The notes beneath the pieces were generated by a model. That model saw only the letters and a program-made list of their open reading frames with translations. It did no database searches and had not been told where the DNA came from. Shown here piece by piece: positions 1 to 5,171 of a stretch of 5,171 nucleotides of DNA. Both the position numbers and the translations under genes were made by a program. Source of the DNA: CBDVAK01 sp965371945 (GTDB lineage: Bacteria > Pseudomonadota > Gammaproteobacteria > Competibacterales > JAHEDQ01); the NCBI GenBank assembly GCA_965371945.1, contig CBDVAK010000255.1:1-5171 (forward strand). Direction: 5' to 3'. Each line of letters starts with the position of its first letter. Positions within the stretch are counted from its first letter, which is position 1.

Positions 1-2
1 TT

Positions 3-74
3 TGGTTGTCGGCCGTGGTCATGACTGCGGCGCATCGACAGGCATACCGGGTCGGAGGGTTGGCAAGATGCTAG
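3..74 (+). CDS. Possible C-terminal end of an upstream gene (partial)
   Basis: This frame is open from the window edge to a TAG at 72-74 and would encode about 23 residues ending AYRVGGLARC. Its stop lies inside the start of the patatin gene (ATG at 68), a 7-base overlap of the kind common between co-transcribed genes. Third codon positions are mostly G or C, as in the real genes of this window. The other two forward frames either stop at 22-24 or run into the patatin frame. The piece is too short to identify a product, and it could be chance open frame. No function is proposed. Confidence 0.22.
   Translation, partial: WLSAVVMTAAHRQAYRVGGLARC
54..59 (+). promoter_or_regulatory. Ribosome binding site fixing the patatin start
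   Basis: GGAGGG lies 8 bases before the ATG at 68. The patatin frame stays open upstream to the window edge, with a TTG at base 2, so this strong site is the main reason to choose ATG 68. The usual patatin N-terminal strand and glycine-rich loop begin about 17 residues after that ATG, as expected. Confidence 0.7.
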
Positions 75-1321
75 AGGCACAAACCGCGGGCACGGACCAA
101 TCCCGGCAGGGTTCCCGCATCGGGATCGCGCTGGCGGGTGGTGGTCCGCTGGGCATGGTCTACGAAATCGGTGCAGCTCACGCCCTTGAGGAGTCACTCG
201 AGGGTCTGCGACTCGACGATCTCCATGTGTACGTGGGCGTGAGCGCGGGGTCCGCTATCGCGTCGGCACTGGCCAACGGCATCACAACGGCGCAGATGTG
301 TCGCATATTCGTGCGCAACGAGTCTGCGGCGTACCCACTCGACCCGCAACGGTTCCTGCGTCCTGCACTGGGAGAGTACGCGCGTCGTGCGGCCCGCCTG
401 CCGGGCCTGCTTGGTCGTGCCATGGCTCGTTTTGCGCGTCATCCGCTGCAAGAGGGATTGCTGCAATCTCTGCATGGTCTGAGTGCGGCATTGCCCGCCG
501 GCTTTTTCGCCAATGAGGCGATCGAGGAATTTCTGGCCGAAATTTTCAGCGGCAGGGGGCGCAGCGATGACTTTCGCGAGCTGACGCGGAAGCTCTATGT
601 GGTAGCCACCCGGCTCGACACCGGGGAAGCGGTGCGATTCGGTGCGGCGGGTGTCGACCATGTTCCGATCTCGCGCGCAGTCCGTGCCAGTACCGCATTG
701 CCTGGATTCTATCCGCCGGTCGAGATCGATGGCGAGTACTACGTCGACGGTGCGTTACAAAAGACGCTGCATGGTTCGGTTGCGCTCGAAGAGGGTGCGG
801 ATCTGCTTATCTGCATCAACCCCATCGTACCGGTAGACGCCCGTTTGGCCGGCGCCAATGGGTATGCGGAGCACGAAAGTCTGGTCGAAGGTGGTTTGCC
901 GGTGGTACTGGCGCAAACGTTTCGGGCCCTGGTCCACTCCCGGATGCAGGTGGGGATGGGACAGTATCACCAGCGTTTCAGTGACCGCGACGTAGTGCTT
1001 TTCGAACCTGATCGTGGTGATGCCCGCATGTTTTTCACCAACGTGTTCAGCTTTGCGGACCGCCAGCGTGTTTGCGAGCACGCCTACCAGACCACGAGAC
1101 GTGACCTGTTGCAGCGCCGGGAACTGCTGGAGCCATTGTTCGCCCGTCACGGTATCCGTTTGCGCACCGAGGCATTGCAGGACCCCGATCTGCATTTCGA
1201 CTCCAATCTCAGTGCAACCCCCGGGTTGGTGGAACTCGCCAGTCGTCGCAACGAAATCACCAACAAGTTGCACCGTACCCTGGAACGTCTGCGGGGCTGG
1301 TTGGAGACTGCCGACGCCTGA
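68..1321 (+). CDS. Patatin-like phospholipase / acyl hydrolase
   Basis: This 417-residue protein is predicted to be a serine lipid acyl hydrolase of the patatin family, which uses a Ser-Asp dyad to cleave acyl esters such as phospholipids. Three hallmark motifs are visible in order: the oxyanion-hole loop AGGGPLG at residues 23-29, the nucleophile elbow GVSAGS with Ser59, and the DGA motif with catalytic Asp227, preceded by the typical STALPGFYPPVEIDGEYY context. No signal peptide is seen, so it is probably cytosolic or peripherally membrane-bound. About 190 residues follow the DGA motif; they have no motif I recognise, and the last 30 are charged and probably helical. ATG 68 is chosen for its ribosome site. 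The TetR gene begins 17 bases after the stop, suggesting an operon. The substrate cannot be read from the sequence; phospholipid, neutral lipid or a storage polyester are all possible. The family call is secure, the role is not. Confidence 0.93.
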   Translation: MLEAQTAGTDQSRQGSRIGIALAGGGPLGMVYEIGAAHALEESLEGLRLDDLHVYVGVSAGSAIASALANGITTAQMCRIFVRNESAAYPLDPQRFLRPALGEYARRAARLPGLLGRAMARFARHPLQEGLLQSLHGLSAALPAGFFANEAIEEFLAEIFSGRGRSDDFRELTRKLYVVATRLDTGEAVRFGAAGVDHVPISRAVRASTALPGFYPPVEIDGEYYVDGALQKTLHGSVALEEGADLLICINPIVPVDARLAGANGYAEHESLVEGGLPVVLAQTFRALVHSRMQVGMGQYHQRFSDRDVVLFEPDRGDARMFFTNVFSFADRQRVCEHAYQTTRRDLLQRRELLEPLFARHGIRLRTEALQDPDLHFDSNLSATPGLVELASRRNEITNKLHRTLERLRGWLETADA

Positions 1322-1330
1322 GCGGCGGGC

Positions 1331-1337
1331 AGAGGAG
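1331..1337 (+). promoter_or_regulatory. Ribosome binding site of the TetR gene (start ambiguous)
   Basis: AGAGGAG is a strong Shine-Dalgarno-like sequence, but it ends only one base before the ATG at 1339. The in-frame GTG at 1348 lies 10 bases after it, nearer the normal range. The spacing therefore favours GTG 1348, while codon preference favours ATG 1339. The two choices differ by only three residues (MNA). Confidence 0.55.
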
Positions 1338-1338
1338 A

Positions 1339-1995
1339 ATGAACGCGGTGTCGCAGCCCGATCTGAAGATAAAAACCCGAGACCGCATCCTGTTGACCAG
1401 TCTGGCGCTGTTCAACGACTTCGGCGAGCCCAATACCACCACCAACCACATCGCCGACGAGATGGATATCTCGCCCGGAAATCTCTACTACCACTTCCGC
1501 AACAAGGCCGACATCACCACGCTGCTGTTCGAGCAATACGAAAAACGCATGCTGGAATTACTGTCAGCGGCCCGTACGCGGGCCCTGGACATGGAAGACA
1601 TGTGGCTGTTTCTGCACCTTGTTTTCGAGATCATCTGGGACTACCGGTTTCTCTATCGTGATCTTGACAATCTGCTCGGCCGTCACCGCAAACTGCGTCG
1701 CCATTTCTCCCGTATCATCGAGCGCAAGATACGCACGGCGCAGGCGATCTGCGAGGGGCTGGTCGGCAGTGGGGTGATGCAGGCCCGGGATGATGAAATC
1801 GAGGCCCTGGCCAGGAACATCGTGGTGATCGCCACCTACTGGCTGAGTTTCGAAAACGCGATCAGCAAGGCCGACGGTGCCGAGGGCGATATGCTGGCAC
1901 GCGGGGTTTACCAGGTGATGTCGCTGGTGGCACCGTTCCTGGAAGGTGAGGAACGCGAACTACTCCAGGACTTGGGCAGACGCTATCTTGATTGA
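1339..1995 (+). CDS. TetR-family transcriptional regulator, PhaD-like
   Basis: This 218-residue protein is a TetR-type regulator with an N-terminal helix-turn-helix and a C-terminal ligand and dimer domain. The DNA-binding part spans about residues 11-60: KTRDRILLTSLALFNDFGEP, then the recognition segment ISPGNLYYHFRNK at 44-56. The words TRDRIL, LFN..GEPN and ISPGNLYYHF closely match, from memory, PhaD of Pseudomonas, which activates PHA-cluster promoters and is thought to sense a PHA-related CoA intermediate. The C-terminal half contains FLYRDLDNLLGRHRKLRRHF, also of PhaD style. The convergent phasin gene next door fits that assignment. The start may be ATG 1339 or GTG 1348. It is likely co-transcribed with the patatin gene, and plausible targets are its own operon and the region at 2481-2641. 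I give no symbol, because orthology to phaD rather than a paralogous TetR is unproven. Confidence 0.9.
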   Translation: MNAVSQPDLKIKTRDRILLTSLALFNDFGEPNTTTNHIADEMDISPGNLYYHFRNKADITTLLFEQYEKRMLELLSAARTRALDMEDMWLFLHLVFEIIWDYRFLYRDLDNLLGRHRKLRRHFSRIIERKIRTAQAICEGLVGSGVMQARDDEIEALARNIVVIATYWLSFENAISKADGAEGDMLARGVYQVMSLVAPFLEGEERELLQDLGRRYLD

Positions 1996-2020
1996 GCCGT
2001 GGACGCAAAAGCTGTGCGGT

Positions 2021-2057
2021 AGCCGCGGCGGTGCCTTCAGGGCCCACCGCCGTGGCT
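2021..2057. terminator. Hairpin between convergent genes, candidate bidirectional terminator
   Basis: AGCCGCGGCGGTG (2021-2033) pairs with CACCGCCGTGGCT (2045-2057) over 13 positions with one G-T wobble, leaving an 11-base loop. It lies between the stop of the TetR gene (1995) and the stop of the phasin gene (2073, other strand), where termination is needed from both sides. There is no T-run directly after the stem on the plus strand. On the minus strand a TTTT follows about 10 bases later. It may therefore be a weak intrinsic terminator or a transcript-stabilising hairpin. A 9-base direct repeat, GCTGTGCGG, occurs at 2011-2019 and 2055-2063, just before the stem and overlapping its end. Confidence 0.5.
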
Positions 2058-2072
2058 GTGCGGGCATGGTCT

Positions 2073-2480
2073 TCAGACCTGGGTCAGATTCTCGACGTTC
2101 TTGCTCAGATTCTTGACCTCACGGGTGAGTTCCTGCAGATCCTTGCTGGTCGGCACCCCAAGTGAGTTGAGCGCACGAGCTACCCGGTCCTGGAAGACCT
2201 GCTCGAGTTTGTCCCATTTACGGTTGGCCTGCTGTCTGGCCACTTTGACCTGGTCCTTGACTTCGTCGACGGTCGACTCGGCGACCTCGCGGGTACGCGC
2301 TTCGACCTGCTCGCCTTCCTGTACCAGTGAGTCGAAAAGCTTGCTGCCTTCCTTCTGGGCGACGGCAAACGCGCCCACACCGGCCAGCCAGATCTGCTGG
2401 GTGGATTCCATCACGCTGTGGGCAAAATTGTTTTCCTGGGTTTTCCTGAGATTGCTTTTCTTCAATTTTCGGGTCGCCAT
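2073..2480 (-). CDS. Phasin family protein (PHA granule-associated, PhaI/PhaF type)
   Basis: This 135-residue protein resembles phasins, amphipathic proteins that coat PHA granules and control their number and size. Visible features in order: a basic N-terminus (MATRKLKKSNLRK), the characteristic phasin core at 30-56 beginning IWLAGVGAFAVAQKEGS and continuing LFDSLVQEG, a charged helical middle (57-88), then WDKLEQVFQDRVARALNSLG with VP at 109-110. Last comes a heptad segment with L115, L118, V122, L125, V129 and L132, which should form a coiled coil; in Pseudomonas PhaF a comparable zipper drives oligomerisation. The length matches PhaI. The lysine/alanine-rich histone-like tail of PhaF is absent. 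The start is well supported by AGGAG six bases upstream. It is transcribed alone, divergent from the aldehyde dehydrogenase and convergent with the TetR gene. Phasin-like proteins also occur in organisms without an obvious PHA synthase, so PHA storage is probable but not proven. Confidence 0.9.
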   Translation of the reverse strand: MATRKLKKSNLRKTQENNFAHSVMESTQQIWLAGVGAFAVAQKEGSKLFDSLVQEGEQVEARTREVAESTVDEVKDQVKVARQQANRKWDKLEQVFQDRVARALNSLGVPTSKDLQELTREVKNLSKNVENLTQV

Positions 2481-2486
2481 GTCGGG

Positions 2487-2491
2487 CTCCT
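2487..2491 (-). promoter_or_regulatory. Ribosome binding site of the phasin gene
   Basis: On the minus strand AGGAG is followed by six bases and the ATG at 2480-2478, which is ideal spacing. This fixes the phasin start. It also argues against an upstream out-of-frame ATG at 2508-2506, which would read through the phasin gene in another frame. Confidence 0.75.
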
Positions 2492-2641
2492 GGTTGGGTG
2501 TTGTTCATGATGCGACCGCAAACAGGGTGGCTGCGTCGCTCAGGGAATCCAATCTAGGCTTTGACGTTAGAATAAACACACTAGAGACCAGCGCTATATT
2601 GCCTGCCTTGGCTTTTGAAAACGGCTGGAGACCATGACCCT
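2492..2641. promoter_or_regulatory. Divergent promoter region of phasin and aldehyde dehydrogenase
   Basis: This stretch separates two divergent genes and must hold both promoters. It is more AT-rich than its surroundings around 2551-2620. On the plus strand TTGACG (2561-2566) is a good -35 hexamer, but no good -10 lies 16-18 bases later. TATATT (2595-2600) is a good -10 with no matching -35. On the minus strand TGTTTA (complement of 2573-2578) and TAGATT (complement of 2551-2556) form a weak pair with a 16-base spacer. No clear long palindrome for a TetR protein stands out. The region is certain to be regulatory by position, but the exact elements are weak guesses. Confidence 0.45.
2512..2539. 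other. Imperfect inverted repeat upstream of the phasin gene
   Basis: GCGAC (2512-2516) and GCA (2518-2520) pair with TGCGTCGC (2532-2539), giving 8 base pairs with one bulged C at 2517 and an 11-base centre. It lies 32-59 bases before the phasin ATG. It could be a hairpin in the phasin leader RNA or an operator-like site for a dimeric regulator such as the PhaD-like protein. The match is short enough to be chance in GC-rich DNA. Confidence 0.25.
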
Positions 2642-2645
2642 ATGA
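2634..2645 (+). other. Three-codon open frame overlapping the aldehyde dehydrogenase start
   Basis: ATG ACC CTA TGA encodes Met-Thr-Leu, and its TGA overlaps the ATG at 2642 as ATGA, the classic arrangement for translational coupling. GGAG at 2627-2630 is 3 bases before this first ATG and 11 before the dehydrogenase ATG, so ribosomes could in principle use either. It may equally be a chance arrangement. Confidence 0.25.
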
Positions 2646-4231
2646 GCAGACCCGCTTCGGTAACGGCAGAACAGGCCGTGTTCTGCGAGAACCCGGCCAC
2701 CGGGGAGGTGCTGGGAGAGTCTAAAATAGACAGCCCGGAGCAAGCGCGTGAGGCGATCCGGCGGGCCCGTGAGGCGCAAAGGCAATGGCGGGATACGCCG
2801 CTTGCCGAGCGCGTGCGCCGAGTGCTGCGCATACGCGACCATCTGGTCGACAATGCCGATGACATCGCTACGGTGATTGCCGCCGATGTCGGCAAGACAC
2901 GGATCGATGCGCTGGCAACGGAAGTGATGCCGGCTGCCATGGCGACCAGCTTCCATGCGCGCAATGCCAGGCGGTTCATGCGCCCTATCCGGCTTCGCGG
3001 AGGTTCCGTGGCGTTCGCCAACAAGCGCAGCACCATCCACCGCGTCCCCTATGGTGTGATCGGCATCATATCGCCGTGGAACTACCCGCTTGGTATTCCC
3101 ATACATGAGATCGTACCTGCCTTGCTGGCCGGCAACGGGGTGGTGTTCAAGACCGCGCCGGAGACCCAGATGGTGGGCCGGCGCATAGAGGAAATCGTTG
3201 CCGCCGGCGATCTTCCCGCGGGTCTGTTTGCACACCTCAACATGCCGGGCTCGACGGCGGGTGATGTGTTTCTCGAAGCCGGCGGTGTCGACAAGCTGTT
3301 TTTTACCGGATCGGTGAGAGTGGGCAAGTTGCTCATGGCCCGTGCCGCGGAGACCCTGACGCCGGTCGCGCTGGAACTGGGTGGCAATGACGCCATGCTG
3401 GTTTGTGCTGATGCCGATCTCGGGCGCAGCGTCAATGGTGCGATCTGGGCCGGTCTGCAAAACAGCGGTCAGACTTGCGCCGGTGTGGAGCGCATTTACG
3501 TACATGAAGAGGTCTACGACGGCTTCATGGCACTGCTCAAGAGCAAGGTTGAGCAACTGCGGGTGGGTGCCGACCGCGCACATGATGTCGATATCGGCGC
3601 CATGTGCACTGCACGCCAGACTGCCAGCGTCACCGCCCAGATCGAGGATGCGCTGAGCCGGGGCGCCCGGGTGTTTGCGCGCTCGGAGGCGCCCGCCGAA
3701 AGCGCGGCGGGAAATTTCCTGCCGGTCACTGTGCTGGTGGACGTCAACCACGACATGGCGGTGATGCGTGAGGAGACCTTCGGTCCGGTACTGGGAGTAA
3801 TGAAAGTCAACGACATGGATGAGGCGATTGCGCTCGCCAATGATTCGTTGCTGGGCCTGACCGGTTCGGTATGGTCGCGTGACACCCGTATGGCCAGAGC
3901 GCTGGGCAGAAGAATGCATGCCGGCGTGATCACCATCAACGATCATCTGATCAGCCATGGTCTCGCCGAGACGCCATGGGGAGGGTTCAAGGAATCAGGA
4001 ATCGGCCGTAGCCACGGTCGCCAGGGATTCGATGAAATGACTGAAACACAGGTAGTGGTGGACGAACTGCTGCCATTCCTGTCCCGCAACCTGTTCTGGC
4101 ATCCCTATAGTGAGTCGCTCTATCGGGGGTTGTTGGGACTGCTGGATCTCCTCTATGCACGCGGAATCGGTCGCCGTTGGCGTGGCTTGCGCGCTGTGAC
4201 TGCGATCCTGCCACGGGTGTTTCGTAGTTAG
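2642..4231 (+). CDS. NAD(P)+-dependent aldehyde dehydrogenase with C-terminal extension
   Basis: This 529-residue protein belongs to the aldehyde dehydrogenase superfamily, which oxidises aldehydes to carboxylic acids with NAD+ or NADP+. Visible landmarks: NPATGEVLG near residue 17, SPWNYP with oxyanion Asn147, cofactor-binding Lys170 in FKTAPET, the nucleotide loop GSVRVG (223-228), general base Glu245 in ELGGND, nucleophile Cys279 in NSGQTCAG, EETFGP with Glu378 and Phe380, and GGFKESGIGRSHG (447-459). All key residues are present. The usual fold ends near residue 475. About 54 more residues follow, with FWHPY (485-489), a leucine-rich stretch and then an arginine-rich one, possibly a membrane- or granule-binding tail. 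The start is ATG 2642, with GGAG 11 bases upstream; a TTG in frame at 2615 lacks a ribosome site. The FFLEELY gene follows after 19 bases, probably in the same operon. The substrate is unknown; a fatty aldehyde is inferred from context only. Confidence 0.92.
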   Translation: MSRPASVTAEQAVFCENPATGEVLGESKIDSPEQAREAIRRAREAQRQWRDTPLAERVRRVLRIRDHLVDNADDIATVIAADVGKTRIDALATEVMPAAMATSFHARNARRFMRPIRLRGGSVAFANKRSTIHRVPYGVIGIISPWNYPLGIPIHEIVPALLAGNGVVFKTAPETQMVGRRIEEIVAAGDLPAGLFAHLNMPGSTAGDVFLEAGGVDKLFFTGSVRVGKLLMARAAETLTPVALELGGNDAMLVCADADLGRSVNGAIWAGLQNSGQTCAGVERIYVHEEVYDGFMALLKSKVEQLRVGADRAHDVDIGAMCTARQTASVTAQIEDALSRGARVFARSEAPAESAAGNFLPVTVLVDVNHDMAVMREETFGPVLGVMKVNDMDEAIALANDSLLGLTGSVWSRDTRMARALGRRMHAGVITINDHLISHGLAETPWGGFKESGIGRSHGRQGFDEMTETQVVVDELLPFLSRNLFWHPYSESLYRGLLGLLDLLYARGIGRRWRGLRAVTAILPRVFRS

Positions 4232-4250
4232 CAGGGCCTGTCGAGCGTTG

Positions 4251-4985
4251 ATGTCCGAACAACACGACAGGTCAGAAGTCGTCGCGCTGCTGCGTGAGCA
4301 ATTGCGCCTTACTGCGGAGTCGCATCGGGCTCGCAGCACCGATGTGCGCCGCGCCGCGCCGCGGCACCGGTTTCTGGAATGGCAGACGGCCAGGTTGCGA
4401 ACGACGTATTCTGATCTGGCGGCCATGCCCCGTTATCGATTGGCTGTCGATTTCTTTCTGGAGGAGCTGTACGGAGCCGCGGATTTCAGCAAACGCGACG
4501 CGGATCTGGAAAGGGTGGCACCGGTGATGGTGCGCATGCTGCCCGCCGGGGTCCTCCACCTGGTGGCGATGGCCGTGGAGCTGAATCTCATGTCGCAGGA
4601 GCTTGATGCCACGCTGATGTTGCAACTCGAGCGTGATGGCTGCGACATCACAGCGCTTGATATCGAATGTTACCGGCGGTCCTACCAGCGCTGTGGCAAT
4701 TACGAGTCCAGGAATCGACAGATCGAGTTGATGAGGACCCTGGGGATCGAGCTGGACGGCGTGGTTCGCAAGCCTTTTATCTACACTGCGCTACGGGTGA
4801 TGCGCGGTCCCGCCGAGCTGGCCGGTTTCGGCAAATTGCAGAGCTTCCTGGAGCAGGGGTTCCGTGCATTCCGGCGCATGAAGGGTGCGGACACATTTAT
4901 CGATATCGTCGCCACCCGCGAACGACGGATCCTCGATCGTATCTACCAGGACCACCCCAGTCCCTTCGATCTTGAATTGCCTTGA
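4251..4985 (+). CDS. FFLEELY-motif protein of unknown function
   Basis: This 244-residue soluble protein carries the exact string FFLEELY at residues 68-74, after MPRYRLAVD and before GAADFSKRDADLERV. I recall database entries named 'FFLEELY motif protein' for such proteins, with no known function; that naming is from memory. The chain is mainly helical and charged, with many arginines. No signal peptide, clear transmembrane segment, nucleotide-binding loop or catalytic triad is visible. Cysteines 131, 140 and 148 fall within 18 residues (GCD, ECY, RCG), a spacing that could be chance or metal-related. Other conserved-looking words are YESRNRQIEL and SFLEQGFRAFRRMKG near the C-terminus. ATG 4251 is chosen over the adjacent TTG 4248; the ribosome site is weak (AGGG at 4233-4236, too far), so translation may be coupled to the dehydrogenase that ends 19 bases upstream. 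A role with the dehydrogenase or in lipid storage is inference from position. Confidence 0.8.
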   Translation: MSEQHDRSEVVALLREQLRLTAESHRARSTDVRRAAPRHRFLEWQTARLRTTYSDLAAMPRYRLAVDFFLEELYGAADFSKRDADLERVAPVMVRMLPAGVLHLVAMAVELNLMSQELDATLMLQLERDGCDITALDIECYRRSYQRCGNYESRNRQIELMRTLGIELDGVVRKPFIYTALRVMRGPAELAGFGKLQSFLEQGFRAFRRMKGADTFIDIVATRERRILDRIYQDHPSPFDLELP

Positions 4986-5171
4986 GCGAACCGAGGTCTT
5001 GGAAGGCCATGCCTGTCCCGCGTCGTCGCTATACCCACGGCACACCGGTTTTCGGCTTCCATCGCACACACCTTGACGCGGATGGCTGCGTTGGAAATGT
5101 TTGCTGTAGTGCGGCTGGAGCGGCGCATTCCCGCCTTGCCCTCCACGCCAATGCACACACGCTCAAAACCG
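4986..5171. other. Non-coding end of the window, possible repeat or structured element
   Basis: No convincing gene is seen here. Minus-strand open frames in this stretch run back into the FFLEELY gene and lack ribosome sites. CCGGTTTT (5045-5052) is mirrored by AAAACCG at the window edge (5165-5171), and GCACACAC occurs at 5064-5071 and again at 5153-5160. Between them lies an imperfect hairpin: GCG (5111-5113), TGGAG (5116-5120) and GGCG (5122-5125) pair with CGCC (5132-5135), CTCCA (5141-5145) and CGC (5146-5148). This could be part of a dispersed intergenic repeat, a small RNA or a transcript end. The element may continue beyond the window. No T-run follows any stem, so it is not a typical intrinsic terminator. 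Confidence 0.3.

Noticed and set aside
755..1273. Minus-strand 172-codon open frame inside the patatin gene
   Set aside because: It lies entirely antisense to the patatin coding region and has no ribosome site or recognisable domain.
1014..1661. Forward 215-codon open frame bridging the patatin and TetR genes
   Set aside because: It is out of frame with two well-supported genes that it overlaps at both ends. Its translation is rich in C, P, R and H and shows no motif.
2218..2508. Minus-strand frame starting at 2508 and overlapping the phasin gene
   Set aside because: It is out of frame with the phasin, whose own ATG has an ideal AGGAG site. The alternative translation has no family features.
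2594..3958. Minus-strand 454-codon open frame opposite the aldehyde dehydrogenase
   Set aside because: It is the antisense shadow of a gene with strong catalytic motifs. Its sequence is rich in H, R and Q with no family resemblance, and such long shadows are common in GC-rich genes.
5091..5097. GTTGGAA as an integron attC-like core site
   Set aside because: It does not match the GTTRRRY core, and no partner core or recognisable cassette is present.
5073..5101. TTGACG at 5073-5078 as a promoter for a gene beyond the window
   Set aside because: No acceptable -10 hexamer occurs 16-18 bases downstream, so the single hexamer is not enough.
4791..5158. Minus-strand open frames of 121 and 71 residues at the right edge
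   Set aside because: They run antisense into the FFLEELY gene, have no ribosome site, and their compositions (rich in R, S, G, H) look like non-coding translation. A gene tail from beyond the window cannot be fully excluded.

Overview
The window looks like a piece of chromosome from a GC-rich (roughly 60% by eye) Gram-negative bacterium. A gammaproteobacterium is most likely, because the regulator and phasin resemble the PhaD and PhaI/PhaF types known from Pseudomonas and its relatives. This is an inference from family resemblance; there is no rRNA or marker gene to fix the taxon. No mobile element, tRNA, rRNA or CRISPR array is visible.

Layout, left to right. Bases 1-67 may hold the last codons of an upstream gene. 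A patatin-like serine lipase/acyl hydrolase (68-1321, +) is followed after 17 bases by a TetR-family regulator of the PhaD type (1339-1995, +), so the two are probably one transcript. A GC-rich hairpin (2021-2057) sits in the gap where this pair converges with a small phasin gene (2073-2480, -). The phasin is divergent from an aldehyde dehydrogenase with an unusual C-terminal tail (2642-4231, +); about 160 bases between them must hold both promoters. An uncharacterised 'FFLEELY'-motif protein (4251-4985, +) follows the dehydrogenase after 19 bases. The last 186 bases are non-coding, with a possible structured or repeat-like element.

How the genes may work together: the phasin and PhaD-like regulator point to storage granules of polyhydroxyalkanoate (PHA) or a similar lipid inclusion. 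The patatin protein could hydrolyse lipid or ester at the granule or membrane surface. The aldehyde dehydrogenase could oxidise long-chain aldehydes to acids. The FFLEELY protein is the least understood member. No PHA synthase, depolymerase of known type or precursor-supply enzyme lies in the window, so the link to PHA rests on the phasin and the regulator only. The grouping as an accessory lipid/granule module is the most interesting hypothesis here, but all genes except the FFLEELY protein belong to well-known families.
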